A stretch of DNA of 64,000 bases from Bdellovibrio bacteriovorus HD100 (GTDB lineage Bacteria > Bdellovibrionota > Bdellovibrionia > Bdellovibrionales > Bdellovibrionaceae), in assembly GCF_000196175.1 (NCBI RefSeq), contig NC_005363.1, positions 1,984,001 through 2,048,000 of the forward strand, given 5' to 3'. Both the position numbers and the translations under genes were made by a program. The notes below the pieces were generated by a model. That model worked only from the letters and a program-made list of their open reading frames with translations, ran no database searches and was not told the DNA's origin. Numbering within the stretch: position 1 is the stretch's first letter; every line of letters starts with the position of its first letter. Shown in pieces: positions 9,422-19,448 of the stretch.

Positions 9422-10591
9422 CTAAAGTTTCGCCCCTAAAGAATCAACCTCTTCGTTGGCGCGCGCAAAAAAATCGGCAATTTTTTCCTTTTCTTTCATC
9501 CCATCTGAAAAACCGATATCAATCAACTGACGACAATAAGTGGGCGTGAACATCAGGTAACTGAGCATCTCTGCTGATTCATCCAACGACCCTGGCCCCC
9601 GTAACAGATAACGGATGATGCGGGGAAGCTCATTGCCCTTCTTTTTCGCCAATTCGGAAAAATCGACCGACGGGGAAATCCACAACGCCTCCAGCTCATG
9701 CCAGCTCGAGCGACGGCGCTCCTCGCTGGAAAGTCCCCGCAATCCTTCATTGATCTGCTGAATGCGCTGAATGTCTGCTTCCAGCCCATCCATCATCACC
9801 GCGTTCATCAGCACATTCGCTACCCGGGCCACGGTGGGCATTTCTCCGCCACTGGCGTGATGATAACTGTAGAACGTGTCCTGCCTGCGACGAACTCCAA
9901 TGGCCAGCAATCGACTGGCTCCCAGATAAATCGCCGGGCCACAAGGTGACTGATTGCGGATGCAGCCGTCACCATAGTAGCGGTCCTGAATTTTTACCGG
10001 TGGAAACAACATGGGGATCGCGGAAGAAGCCATGATATGTTCAACCGACAGCTCCACCTTTTCACTGCGATGCATACCCCGCTCCCAGGTTTTCAACTCG
10101 GGAAGACCTTGAAAAAAACTGACAGTTGAAACCGAGTCATAATCAAGCGCTGACACCGAAACCGCCCGCAAAACCCCACTGTTGATTTTTTTCTGAATCT
10201 CACCGAACTGACATTTACCCAGGATAAAGTTATGCAGCGGGTGCGTGGACAATAGCGAACGAAGTCCTGAATCCTTTTTGCTCCCCCCAAGGGAAAACTC
10301 CGTCATCCATTGCAGTCCACCCCGGGATAGCGCCATCAAATCCGCATAAAAAACATTGTCACTGTCGATCTTCGACCACAGATTCACCAGATTGTTGCTG
10401 CTTTCAATAAACGACGATGGATTCCCGGCCAGCAGAGCCACATTGATGGCACCAGCACTGACTCCGGAATACACTTGAAAAGGATCGTCCAGCCTTTGAC
10501 GGGAGCAAATATGGGCGATCGCCGCAAGCACACCGGCTTGATAGGCCCCGCGGGCGCCACCCCCGGAAAGCACAAGACCCAGTGTTGGCAT
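9422..10591 (-). CDS. Patatin-like phospholipase
   Basis: Predicted lipid acyl hydrolase of 389 residues. It has the patatin oxyanion-hole motif GGGARG (10-15), the nucleophile elbow GVSAG with Ser45, and the catalytic Asp208 in YGDG, so the Ser-Asp dyad is complete. No signal peptide is visible. Patatin-like proteins in bacteria can be cytosolic or exported without a classical signal, and a role in prey lipid turnover is only an inference. The ATG at 10591 has GGGAGG 6 bases upstream and is preferred over a GTG two codons earlier. It lies upstream of the hexapeptide protein and downstream of the antiporter gene on the same strand. Confidence 0.92.
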   Translation of the reverse strand: MPTLGLVLSGGGARGAYQAGVLAAIAHICSRQRLDDPFQVYSGVSAGAINVALLAGNPSSFIESSNNLVNLWSKIDSDNVFYADLMALSRGGLQWMTEFSLGGSKKDSGLRSLLSTHPLHNFILGKCQFGEIQKKINSGVLRAVSVSALDYDSVSTVSFFQGLPELKTWERGMHRSEKVELSVEHIMASSAIPMLFPPVKIQDRYYGDGCIRNQSPCGPAIYLGASRLLAIGVRRRQDTFYSYHHASGGEMPTVARVANVLMNAVMMDGLEADIQRIQQINEGLRGLSSEERRRSSWHELEALWISPSVDFSELAKKKGNELPRIIRYLLRGPGSLDESAEMLSYLMFTPTYCRQLIDIGFSDGMKEKEKIADFFARANEEVDSLGAKL

Positions 10592-10649
10592 AAACACCCT
10601 CCCGAGTGTTCATGCTAGCTTTAGCCAACGAAGAGGTAAAGCAGTGCGA

Positions 10650-12890
10650 TTAAACTGTCACCTGACTTTGCTTTTTATCAGAAACAACCCAGACAAGGTC
10701 GTTCTCCCGCAAAGTGAAACTGGCCCGCGGACCCAAAATACGCTGCGGTCCACGCTCGATTCCCACGACCATGCCATGATAGGATTCACGGATACCGCTT
10801 TCACGGATCGTTTTATCTTTGAACTTTGAATCATCCAACACAACAAAAGAGGAAAGACGATAATCATCCTGGCGAGTGGTCATCTCCGGCTCAAGCACCT
10901 GCGCGGCCTTTTCTCCTTCCAGGAAGGTATGGAAACTTTGCAGTTCTTCTTCACTTCCGAAACAAATCAGTTTGTCATGAGGCCACAATACGAACTCCCC
11001 ATCCGGGGCAAAATAGCGTTTGGCACCCCGGAAGACCGCCGCCACCGTGACCCCATAGTTTTCCTTGAACGACAGATCCCGCAAAGTCCGGCCCACCAGC
11101 GACGATTCCGCCGCAATGTCGTAGTTCCCCAGCGTGGTTTCCCATGGCAGGAAGTTTTTTGCGACAGAACTGCTGACCAGTTCTTTGCGCTCTTTTTCTG
11201 TAAGGTTTTTCTGGAAATTCTTTTCTATAAACTGATACAGCCGCTGAACCCACAACTGACCAGCCAAAGCCGCAACCCCAATAACAGCCACAATCACACC
11301 GGAAGCGACTTTCAAAGTCGCAAACTGACTGACCAAAACCCCCAACAAAATCACTGCCAGCGCCAGGCGTCCGACAAAAAGTCCCGCCTGAAGTCCGCGC
11401 AGTTTTTGCAGCTCTTCAAGTTCGCGCTGGGCACGCAAGGACGGACCACTCATCACGATCCCCCAGATAAAGGGCGCTGAGATCAGCAGACAGATAAACA
11501 TGGAAATTCCACCAGCCCATGGACTTTCCTGCAGATACTTTTGAATCTCCAGATTCACAACCGCTTTGAAAGCCGCCATAATGGCGATCACCATCACAGT
11601 GTTCAACAGGATTTTCATCCCGTAAGTTTTCATTATAAGAGTTCCGGCTTTCTGTTCCCCGGCCTGACTAAAGGACGCATGGTACTGATCTAGATTGCGC
11701 TTCACACCCTCTGGAAGCCTTGCCTCGACCCAACGATAAAAAGGGTCCGCCACTTTTATCAGGTATGGAGTTGTAAAGGTCGTCACAGCAGACACCGCAA
11801 TAGCCAGCGGATACAGGAAGTCACTGGTGACTTTCAGACTGACCCCCAGGGCCGCGATGATGAACGAAAACTCTCCGATTTGCGCGAGACTCATCCCCGA
11901 CTGGAAGGCCTGCTTGCGGCCCTGCCCCGACAAAACCGCCCCCAGGAAGGTGCTCACAAACTTTCCAACGATAGTCACCAGGGTCACCAGAATCACCAGG
12001 TCCCAGCGTTCAATAATGACCTTCGGATCAATCATCATCCCCACAGAGACAAAGAAGATCGCGGCAAAAAGATTTTTCACCGGCTGAAGCACATGCTCCA
12101 TCTGGTGACCCTCCGGGGTCTCAGCCAGCAAAGATCCCATCACGAAAGCCCCCAGGGCCGGGGAAAACCCCACACCCGCTGCGATCATGACCATCATAAA
12201 ACACAAACCGATGGACACCAGCAGCAGGGTCTCGTCTTCCAGAAGACTGCGGATCTTGCGCAGAAAAATCGGAATCAGGAAAATCCCGACAACAAACCAA
12301 AGGGCAATAAAGAACAACAAACGAAGGCCCGAAAATGCCAGCTCTGCGGTTGAGAACGTGTCTGAGCTGGCGATCGCCGTCAGCAGAACCAAAAGCAAAA
12401 TGGCGACGATGTCCTCAACCACCAGGATTCCGAAAACAAGTTCAACGAACTTTTTACCCTTCATCCCCAGTTCCTGGAAGGCCCGCACAATGATCGTGGT
12501 GGAGGAAACAGAAAGAATCCCGCCAAAGAACAAACTGTCGATATTGTTCCAGCCCAGCAAGTGCCCCACCAGATATCCGAGAGCCACCATGAATACGACT
12601 TCAAAGACCGCGGTAAAACTTGCCGACCCGCCAACTTTAAAAAGCTTTTTGAAACTGAATTCCAAACCCAGACTGAAAAGCAGAAAGATCACACCGATCT
12701 CAGACCAGACCTGAATGCTGACCTTGTCAGTGACAGTGGGTAAAAATGGGACGTGCGGACTGACTAAAAAACCTGCAATCAGATACCCCAGCACCTGAGG
12801 CTGACCAAGTTTTTTGAAAAGCAGCGTGGAAAGCGCTGCGATCATAAGAATAAAACCAAGATCCGTAATCAAATGAGGCAGATGATGCAT
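10650..12890 (-). CDS. CPA2-family cation/proton antiporter with RCK_C domains
   Basis: A 746-residue inner-membrane antiporter of the KefB/RosB/GerN type. The first ~400 residues hold about 12 hydrophobic segments with family motifs such as LGYLIAGFLVSPHVPF and VGFSPALGAFVMGSLLAE. A second hydrophobic block (about residues 430-560) is an extra membrane region that KefB does not have. The C-terminus carries two TrkA-C-like domains (near SLVGRTLRDLSFKENYG and RESGIRESYHGMVVGIERG). No full Rossmann NAD-binding domain is seen, so this is not a canonical KefB/KefC. K+ or Na+ specificity cannot be read from sequence. The gene lies 18 bases after the bifunctional-nuclease-family gene, probably in one operon with miaB. 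Confidence 0.9.
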   Translation of the reverse strand: MHHLPHLITDLGFILMIAALSTLLFKKLGQPQVLGYLIAGFLVSPHVPFLPTVTDKVSIQVWSEIGVIFLLFSLGLEFSFKKLFKVGGSASFTAVFEVVFMVALGYLVGHLLGWNNIDSLFFGGILSVSSTTIIVRAFQELGMKGKKFVELVFGILVVEDIVAILLLVLLTAIASSDTFSTAELAFSGLRLLFFIALWFVVGIFLIPIFLRKIRSLLEDETLLLVSIGLCFMMVMIAAGVGFSPALGAFVMGSLLAETPEGHQMEHVLQPVKNLFAAIFFVSVGMMIDPKVIIERWDLVILVTLVTIVGKFVSTFLGAVLSGQGRKQAFQSGMSLAQIGEFSFIIAALGVSLKVTSDFLYPLAIAVSAVTTFTTPYLIKVADPFYRWVEARLPEGVKRNLDQYHASFSQAGEQKAGTLIMKTYGMKILLNTVMVIAIMAAFKAVVNLEIQKYLQESPWAGGISMFICLLISAPFIWGIVMSGPSLRAQRELEELQKLRGLQAGLFVGRLALAVILLGVLVSQFATLKVASGVIVAVIGVAALAGQLWVQRLYQFIEKNFQKNLTEKERKELVSSSVAKNFLPWETTLGNYDIAAESSLVGRTLRDLSFKENYGVTVAAVFRGAKRYFAPDGEFVLWPHDKLICFGSEEELQSFHTFLEGEKAAQVLEPEMTTRQDDYRLSSFVVLDDSKFKDKTIRESGIRESYHGMVVGIERGPQRILGPRASFTLRENDLVWVVSDKKQSQVTV

Positions 12891-12908
12891 GCCTCATAGT
12901 TACAAAAA

Positions 12909-13466
12909 CTAGTTCAAATATCCAGAGCCTTTATCCATGAGACCGAAATTCTGGAAATTTTGTGCGCCGCCCTCGACTTCAGCATTCATCACACGGGAAC
13001 GTCCAATAAAGCTCTTCGTCGCAAACAGAGGCACTCCCAGATACAGACACAGGGACATCGCCTCATCGGCGCGCAACTTCAACGAGTTGGTCTGCGGATG
13101 ACCGCTGATGTAAAGTCGCAGATACTGATGGGCGCCTTTGATTTCGACAAAAACCGCCTGTTTTATTTCGATGCCCAAAGAATCCAGCATCAGCGCGGTG
13201 AACTTGTGCGGTGACGACTCCAGAATCATTTTGTTACTTTGAGACAGCGCCACCCCCGCATCAATGGCACTGACGGCCACAGGCAAAGTGTACTGATGAG
13301 CCTCGTCCTTCAAAAGCAAAAACGGGCGCGTCGCATCGGTGGTCACCGACAGCCCATAAGGGAACAGTTGCACCAGTTCTTTTTGATGGAAGGTTTCCTC
13401 TTCCCGGGATTCATTTGAAAACACGATTTGTGCTTTAAGTGAGTTGAAATTCTGGATGTCTTTCAT
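12909..13466 (-). CDS. Bifunctional nuclease family protein (DUF151)
   Basis: A 185-residue soluble protein matching the DUF151/BFN family. The core is LPVAVSAIDAGVALSQSN, then HKFTALMLDSLGIEIKQAVF, and a C-terminal part with the acidic LRADEAMSLCLYLGVPLFA. The family is named for a plant homologue with RNase and DNase activity; the bacterial role is unresolved. In many genomes it neighbours tRNA thiomethyltransferase genes, and here it starts 2 bases after the miaB stop, so it is probably co-expressed with miaB. The C-terminal tail (after SFIGRSRVM) is short and variable. Confidence 0.88.
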   Translation of the reverse strand: MKDIQNFNSLKAQIVFSNESREEETFHQKELVQLFPYGLSVTTDATRPFLLLKDEAHQYTLPVAVSAIDAGVALSQSNKMILESSPHKFTALMLDSLGIEIKQAVFVEIKGAHQYLRLYISGHPQTNSLKLRADEAMSLCLYLGVPLFATKSFIGRSRVMNAEVEGGAQNFQNFGLMDKGSGYLN

Positions 13467-13468
13467 GA

Positions 13469-14830
13469 TTAAATCATTTCCCCTCTAAACACTGCCGGGA
13501 ACGCCTTGGTGATTTTCACATCGACCGTTTTACCGATCAAATCCGCGGTTCCCAGGAAGTGCACCAGCTTGTTACCAGTGCTTCTGCCTTGCATTTTTCC
13601 GTGATCCCGGTCCACGTTTTCAACCAGGACCTTCATGGTGGTGCCTTCGTAGCGCTTTACGCGCTCAAAGGCCATGGCCTCATGCACATCAAACAGACGA
13701 TTCAAACGCTCATTCTTCACATCTTCCGGCAGCTGATCTTCAAACTTTGCCGCCTTGGTGAACGGACGCGGTGAATAGCTGAACGCAAAGATGGTTTCAA
13801 AGCCGACTTCAGTCACCATGTTCAATGTGTCCTGGAAGTCCTCTTCAGTCTCACCTGGGAAGCCAACGATGATGTCCGTTGAAAAGCAGACATTCGGCAG
13901 CCCCTTTTGAATCATCGCAATGCGCTCCAGATACTCTTCGCGCGTATAGTTGCGGTTCATGCGCTCCAGCACCTTGGTGCTGCCCGCCTGAAACGGCAGA
14001 TGGATGTATTCCATGATCTTGTTGGAGTGTTCGGCCATCACATCGACCAGCTTCTGATTAAAGTCCTTGGGGTGTGAAGTCGTGTAGCGGATGCGCTCAA
14101 CGTCGGTTTCTTTGGCGACCTTCGCCAGCAGATCAGCAAAGTCGATGCCTTCGTCACCCTGGTAAGAGTTTACATTCTGTCCCAGCAAAGTGACTTCTTT
14201 CACGCCGCGTTTTACCAGATGTCGGATGTCGGTCAGGATGTGCTGAACCGGGCGCGATTTTTCACGCCCGCGTGTGTAAGGCACCACACAGAATGTACAG
14301 AAATTGTCGCAGCCCTTGGTGATGTTCACATAAGTGGCCACACCAGGATTGCGCACCAAAGTTTCAATGTGATAAGGCGAACGGTGTTCAAAGCGGGAGT
14401 TCACCAGCCTGCGTTCCCCGGCAAAAGACTTCGCCACCAGCTGCGGCAGACTGTCGATCTGATCCGTGCCGAAAACAAAGTCGATCATTGGCTGGGTCTT
14501 CATCAGATTTTCTTTTTCCTGCTGACCCACGCAGCCCCCAACGCCGATTTTCAGTTCAGGGTTTTTGCGTTTCATGTATTTGTAGGTGCCAACTTCGGAA
14601 TAAACCTTGTGAACAGGTTTTTCACGCACACTGCAGGAATTGATAATAATCAGCGAAGCCTTTTTAGGATCCGTCACCGGCACAAAGTTCTGCATCTCAA
14701 GCAAAGCATACATTCGCTCGGTGTCGTTCACATTCATCTGACAACCATAGGTTGAAATATAGACGCCACGACCCATCCCGATATCGGGATTTTTCTCAAC
14801 ACTTTCAAGATTTTGGGTGATGTCATCCAC
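13469..14830 (-). CDS. miaB: tRNA-2-methylthio-N6-dimethylallyladenosine synthase (MiaB)
   Basis: Radical-SAM methylthiotransferase that adds a methylthio group to i6A37 of tRNAs reading UNN codons. The 453-residue protein has the N-terminal UPF0004 domain with cluster ligands Cys30 (YGCQMN), Cys66 (NSCSVRE) and Cys100 (GGCVGQ). The radical-SAM motif follows with Cys174, Cys178 and Cys181 (KGCDNFCTFC), and the protein ends in a TRAM RNA-binding domain (about 385-453). NSYQGDEG and other MiaB signatures favour MiaB over MtaB or RimO. It heads a minus-strand operon with the DUF151 gene and the antiporter. The first 17 residues before RGVYISTYG are variable, so the exact start is less certain. 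Confidence 0.97.
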   Translation of the reverse strand: MDDITQNLESVEKNPDIGMGRGVYISTYGCQMNVNDTERMYALLEMQNFVPVTDPKKASLIIINSCSVREKPVHKVYSEVGTYKYMKRKNPELKIGVGGCVGQQEKENLMKTQPMIDFVFGTDQIDSLPQLVAKSFAGERRLVNSRFEHRSPYHIETLVRNPGVATYVNITKGCDNFCTFCVVPYTRGREKSRPVQHILTDIRHLVKRGVKEVTLLGQNVNSYQGDEGIDFADLLAKVAKETDVERIRYTTSHPKDFNQKLVDVMAEHSNKIMEYIHLPFQAGSTKVLERMNRNYTREEYLERIAMIQKGLPNVCFSTDIIVGFPGETEEDFQDTLNMVTEVGFETIFAFSYSPRPFTKAAKFEDQLPEDVKNERLNRLFDVHEAMAFERVKRYEGTTMKVLVENVDRDHGKMQGRSTGNKLVHFLGTADLIGKTVDVKITKAFPAVFRGEMI

Positions 14831-14924
14831 GAGCTCTTACCTCTTGTGTCATTAGGGAAAGTGAGTTATAGAGGACCGTCTTAAGAATGTCAAAAAAAGC
14901 CCGAACCTGATGGAGGCCTTCGTC

Positions 14925-15551
14925 ATGATCCCAAGACTGAAAAGTTCAAAAAAATGGACATCCTTTCCCAAAGAATACTCAGATCAGATTCAGGCTGTTT
15001 TTAAAGAAAATTTCGCCCAGTATCTGGACAACGCACAGTTGATCATTGAAGGCCGCATCTATCAGGAAGAAATTGTGCTGCGCGTTGGTTATCTGGAAGA
15101 GGGCCGCCTGGCCCAAGCCAATTTCGAAGTTTCCATGAGCTATTCCCAAGAGCAACAAGACGCTGTTTCCCGCATTCATAACTGCGTGGATGCCGCGGCC
15201 AGCATGATGCTGGAGTTCCTGGAAAACGAAGGTGAAGTGGACTTCCCGTACACCTGGAAGGAAGTTCCGTTCCAGGGCAAAAAAGTCTATCTGAAATTCT
15301 CTACCGAAAATTCCAATCTGGAGGCGGAAGCCAACAAACTTCTGGGGTTGAGTGAAGATGACATGCTTCACGACACTGACGAAGAAGCGGATGAAGACGC
15401 CTTGAGCCGCGCGGAACAGAGTGAAGAACTGTCACCTCCTCGCGATGACGAGGACTATTCCGAGGACGAAGTTTCCGATGAATCCGAGGAAGACTCCGAG
15501 GATAAAGGGCCAAAGATGTTCGGTGGCAAAGGGAAAAAGCAGCTTCACTAG
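14925..15551 (+). CDS. Protein of unknown function with acidic tail
   Basis: A 208-residue cytoplasmic protein without signal peptide or membrane segment. Residues 1-145 look like a folded domain of alternating strands and helices (motifs IIEGRIYQEEIVLRVGYLEE and FPYTWKEVPFQGKKVYLKF). Residues about 146-195 are a run of Glu, Asp and Ser, and the end is basic (KMFGGKGKKQLH). An earlier in-frame ATG at 14910 exists, but GGAGG lies 8 bases before the ATG at 14925, so the latter is chosen. It is divergent from miaB and has its own promoter region. I do not recognise the family. An acidic tail like this is seen on some nucleic-acid-binding or chaperone-like proteins (inference only). Confidence 0.8.
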   Translation: MIPRLKSSKKWTSFPKEYSDQIQAVFKENFAQYLDNAQLIIEGRIYQEEIVLRVGYLEEGRLAQANFEVSMSYSQEQQDAVSRIHNCVDAAASMMLEFLENEGEVDFPYTWKEVPFQGKKVYLKFSTENSNLEAEANKLLGLSEDDMLHDTDEEADEDALSRAEQSEELSPPRDDEDYSEDEVSDESEEDSEDKGPKMFGGKGKKQLH

Positions 15552-15567
15552 CTTTTCTCTTCCGTCT

Positions 15568-15613
15568 GGGGGATTTGGTCTCACTTTGAGACGCCCCCTT
15601 CATTAAAATTTTT
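15568..15613 (+). terminator. Probable terminator after the acidic-tail gene
   Basis: GGGGG at 15568-15572 can pair with CCCCC at 15594-15598, with an inner stem GTCTC/GAGAC. A T5 run follows only at 15609-15613, so this is a two-part hairpin with a distant T tract and its strength is uncertain. Confidence 0.45.
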
Positions 15614-15668
15614 CCAGATAAATCAAACAGATGTCCTTAAAAGGCGAGTTCTTACCGATAAGTTGAGT

Positions 15669-18600
15669 ATGAAAACTCGCAAATACGGTACGTTGATTGT
15701 TGGTGTTTTAACAGCCTCTTTGTTGCTCGCTATTTCAGCATCAGCAACACCAAACTCTCTCACCTATCAGGGACGGATTTTGAAGGCTGACGGCACCCCA
15801 CTGGAGCACAGTAACGTCAGTTTTCAATTTGAAATCACCAATCCCAATGGCCAGTGCATCATCTATCGCGAGCAAGTCGATCACATTGATCTGACCAACT
15901 CTGGCGGAGTGTTCGATGTACCCATCGGCACGGGATCACAGAGCCATCCGACCGCAGGCACCTTCAGTCTGCTTGATTCATTTAAAAACACCGGCAGCCT
16001 TTCCTGTGATGGTGGTGCCACGTACAATCCAGCGGCAAACGACCAGCGCCGCCTGCGCGTCAGATTCCATGACGGTTCTGGCTGGAAGACAATTTCCCCG
16101 GACAACGAAATCCGCTCTGTACCCTATGCCGCCTATTCCCTGTCAGCGCAAAAGCTGGGCTCTTATCAGTCCTCGGATTTTGTCTTGAAAAACACCGTCA
16201 CCGCCTGTCCCGCAAACAACTTCCTGACCTTTGATGGCACCAGCTTCACTTGTGCACCAGTGACTGGCGCGGCTGGCGGTACCGTGACGGAGGTCACCTC
16301 GGCCAACAACTATCTGACTGTCGCCACTGGCGACTCCACACCGCAGCTGACCGTGAACGTTGGCACCACCGCCAACACCGTGGCCGCTGGTAACGACGCC
16401 CGCTTCAGTGATGCCCGCATTCCTACAGGAAATGCTGGTGGCGACCTGAGTGGCACTTACCCAAATCCTTCTGTAGCAAAAATTCAGGGCGTGGCTGTTT
16501 CCAACTCTGCCCCGACCTCAGGGTATTTCATGAAGTTTTCCGGCACCGAGTGGGCCAGCGCTGCAATCGCCATCGGTGATGTGACAAATCTGACAAGCAC
16601 CTTAAGTGGACTCCTGACCACCGCCTCCTTCAACACCGCTGTGGGCAGCGCCAACTGTGCGGCCTACGAAACTGCTTACTGGAGCTCCGTTGCCGGAAAA
16701 TTTCTATGTCAGGCCATCAATGTGTCGGTGGCCGGTGATATCAGCGGCTCCATCGGCGCTGTGAGTGTGGATAAAATCAAAGGCGTCAGTGTCGATGCCA
16801 CAGCCCCAACATCGGGCCAGGTGCTCAAATACGACGGAGCCAAATGGGCGCCGGCGACAGAAGTCAACGGACCCATCGCCGCTGCTGATATCCCAGCTCT
16901 GGACTGGAGCAAAATCACAACTGGTAAACCGACGACGGTGTCAGGTTATGGAATCACCATCACCTCAAGTGATCTTCCGACCATACCGGTCAATAAGGGC
17001 GGAACGGGCCAGACCAGTTTCATCAATGGTGAGTTGTTGATTGGTAACTCGACTGGAAACACTTTGAGCAAAGCCACTTTGACAGCCGGGTCTGGAATCT
17101 CGATCACCAATGGCAACGGCAGCATTTCAATTTCCGCCACGGGATCTGCGCCCACCGGCAACGCTGGCGGAGACCTTGGCAGCACTTATCCCAATCCGAC
17201 CGTGGCAAAGATTCAGGGATATGAAATTGCTTCGACGGCTCCGACGGCCAATGCCTATTTGAAATGGGACAACGGCACCAGCAAATGGACTCCGGGTTTT
17301 GTGAAACTGAGTGAACTGCAAAACCTGACTGGCGGAAGCGCCTTCAATGCCGCCGGCTGTACAGCAGCTCAGACTTTGAACTGGAGTTCGATCACTGATA
17401 AATTTGAGTGTCAGAACATCTCTATCGCCAACACACAAGTCACAGGCCTTGGCACAGCCTCCACAAGAGCGGCCGGAACCGCCGCCAACGAGGTGCTGTT
17501 GCTTGATGGCAGTGGAAAACTGCCAGCCAGTGCCCTGCCGTCCACTTTGGGACAATGGCAGGTTTCAGGGACAAAGTTGTACTACGATGACGGAGTCATC
17601 GTCGCCGGTGGTGTCGGCACCACCTACACAGGCACAGAGCATCCATTCATTGTAAAGGGAGACCCTGGCGTTTTTGCGCGATTCTTACTGGATCGTGGTG
17701 GCAACATGACAACCATGTATACGAATGGTGTCAGCTTTAACATGGGGAAATGCACAAACACAGCCTGCACCGGCACCAATGACTTTCTGGCCATGGACTT
17801 TGCGACCAACCGAACGGATCTGGGTACAGGTGGATCCAACAACGAGCTGAGTGTTACCAACGGCGGCTATGTCGGCATTGGCTCCAATTCCCCTTCCTAC
17901 AGACTTGACATCCAAACTTCAGATGCGTTCCAGCAGCGCCTGTTCCATGCTTCAGACGCCGATTATAACGGAGCCGCACTGATGTTGACACGAACCCGCG
18001 GGACCATCGCATCCGGCACTGCAGTCAATTCCGGAAATACCATCGGTGGTCTGTACTTCCGCGCCCACGATGGATCCGGCACCGGAACCACCAACGCCGC
18101 CATCGAAGTCAGTGCTTCGGAAACACAAAGCACCACCAATCGCGGCAGCAAAATGATTTTTGAAACCACAACAACCGGATCTGCCACACGCACAGAAAAA
18201 ATGCGCATAGATGGCTCTGGAAAAGTCGGCATCGGAACCACGTCTCCAAGTTATAATTTGCAGGTTAATGGCACTGGTGATTCAATTGTCGGCGCCTTTG
18301 GCGCAGATGCCAATCAGAGTGGTTACACCATGGGCGGCAGCACCACCAACCGCTGGGCGATCGTACAAGACACATCCGCCAACAACAGAACCTTGAATAT
18401 CTGGCGCGACCATTCTGGCGTCAGCGGCAGCACCGGCAATGTGATGTCCATGCACTCCAGTGGAAATGTCTCTATCGGTGAATTCGGAGCAGACTCGCAC
18501 CGCCTGAACGTCACCGGGCCTGCAACTGCTTCTGGTGTTCGCATTTCAAATGGCAGTTATGCCGGTTACCTGACGACCCCAACCAGCTCTCCGGGACTGA

Positions 18601-19439
18601 TCCTTTCCGGGGGCACCAAATACACAGGATCAGCCTGGATCGCGGAAAGCACCACCGCCTCGGCATTGGCAATCAGTCCGAGTGGGATTGTGTTTTATGG
18701 ATCCAACGGACTGACCCCCGGAAGCCCCAACACCAACACCCTGCGCATGATTGTGGGTCAGAACGGACAAGTCTCTATCGGCGCTTCGGGCACAGCCTTT
18801 CAAAGCGGTCTGCTGACCATGGGGGATTACAGCCACGATCAGGGAATATTCACCTTGCGCAGGTCCGCGGCCAGCGCCAACCTGGATGTGTATGTTCCGT
18901 ACGAAGGCTCTGATGGCGGCAAGTATTTCGGTTATGGCTATCAGGCCAGCACCGGCATGTTCCGCTTCTGGGACAGCACCGCCGGTCAGCGCATGAACTT
19001 CACGAATTCTTCCGGAAACATGTGGATCGCAGGAACCTATTCCAACGGTTCGGACCGTCGTTTCAAAACTGACATCGAAGTGATTCCGGATGCTCTGAAT
19101 AAAGCCCTGCAGATTCAGGGTGTGACCTATCACTGGAAGCCCGGAGTAAATCCGGACCCAAGCCAGCAAATCGGGGTGATCGCACAGGAAGTGGAAACAG
19201 TCTTCCCGCAGGCTGTCAAAACAGATGCGGATGGCTACAAGTCGGTGACTTACGGAAATCTGGTGGCACCGCTATTCAATGCCTTGAAAGAATTCTACGA
19301 AATGTGGAGCAAGGACTCACAAAACACCCACAGAGAAATCGCCTCACTGAAAGAGGAAGTTCAAACATTGAAGCAGCAAAATGAGCTGTTCAAAAAATTT
19401 GTCTGCGAAAAAGAACCACAAAATCCAATCTGCAAATAG
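15669..19439 (+). CDS. Giant exported fibre protein with S74 chaperone domain
   Basis: A 1256-residue secreted fibre. The ATG at 15669 is chosen over an in-frame TTG at 15663. A signal peptide (residues 1 to about 26, ending SASA) precedes a conserved head starting TPNSLTYQGRI, which is shared with the second fibre at 54.6 kb. The long shaft repeats modules such as GNAGGDLSGTYPNPSVAKIQ (twice) and VGIGTTSPSYNLQV, as in trimeric phage fibres. The C-terminus is a Peptidase_S74 intramolecular chaperone (GSDRRFKTDIEVIPDALNKA), followed by a coiled coil and a Cys-containing end. In relatives this chaperone trimerises the fibre and cuts itself off before the conserved Ser. The layout matches the mosaic adhesive trimeric (MAT) fibres reported in Bdellovibrio for prey recognition. 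Flanking terminators make it a single-gene unit. Confidence 0.93.
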   Translation: MKTRKYGTLIVGVLTASLLLAISASATPNSLTYQGRILKADGTPLEHSNVSFQFEITNPNGQCIIYREQVDHIDLTNSGGVFDVPIGTGSQSHPTAGTFSLLDSFKNTGSLSCDGGATYNPAANDQRRLRVRFHDGSGWKTISPDNEIRSVPYAAYSLSAQKLGSYQSSDFVLKNTVTACPANNFLTFDGTSFTCAPVTGAAGGTVTEVTSANNYLTVATGDSTPQLTVNVGTTANTVAAGNDARFSDARIPTGNAGGDLSGTYPNPSVAKIQGVAVSNSAPTSGYFMKFSGTEWASAAIAIGDVTNLTSTLSGLLTTASFNTAVGSANCAAYETAYWSSVAGKFLCQAINVSVAGDISGSIGAVSVDKIKGVSVDATAPTSGQVLKYDGAKWAPATEVNGPIAAADIPALDWSKITTGKPTTVSGYGITITSSDLPTIPVNKGGTGQTSFINGELLIGNSTGNTLSKATLTAGSGISITNGNGSISISATGSAPTGNAGGDLGSTYPNPTVAKIQGYEIASTAPTANAYLKWDNGTSKWTPGFVKLSELQNLTGGSAFNAAGCTAAQTLNWSSITDKFECQNISIANTQVTGLGTASTRAAGTAANEVLLLDGSGKLPASALPSTLGQWQVSGTKLYYDDGVIVAGGVGTTYTGTEHPFIVKGDPGVFARFLLDRGGNMTTMYTNGVSFNMGKCTNTACTGTNDFLAMDFATNRTDLGTGGSNNELSVTNGGYVGIGSNSPSYRLDIQTSDAFQQRLFHASDADYNGAALMLTRTRGTIASGTAVNSGNTIGGLYFRAHDGSGTGTTNAAIEVSASETQSTTNRGSKMIFETTTTGSATRTEKMRIDGSGKVGIGTTSPSYNLQVNGTGDSIVGAFGADANQSGYTMGGSTTNRWAIVQDTSANNRTLNIWRDHSGVSGSTGNVMSMHSSGNVSIGEFGADSHRLNVTGPATASGVRISNGSYAGYLTTPTSSPGLILSGGTKYTGSAWIAESTTASALAISPSGIVFYGSNGLTPGSPNTNTLRMIVGQNGQVSIGASGTAFQSGLLTMGDYSHDQGIFTLRRSAASANLDVYVPYEGSDGGKYFGYGYQASTGMFRFWDSTAGQRMNFTNSSGNMWIAGTYSNGSDRRFKTDIEVIPDALNKALQIQGVTYHWKPGVNPDPSQQIGVIAQEVETVFPQAVKTDADGYKSVTYGNLVAPLFNALKEFYEMWSKDSQNTHREIASLKEEVQTLKQQNELFKKFVCEKEPQNPICK

Positions 19440-19448
19440 ACAACATTG

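Noticed and set aside
15669-19439. Fibre gene as part of a prophage tail
   Set aside because: It has its own signal peptide and terminator and no neighbouring phage structural genes; the paralogue at 54.6 kb is also isolated.
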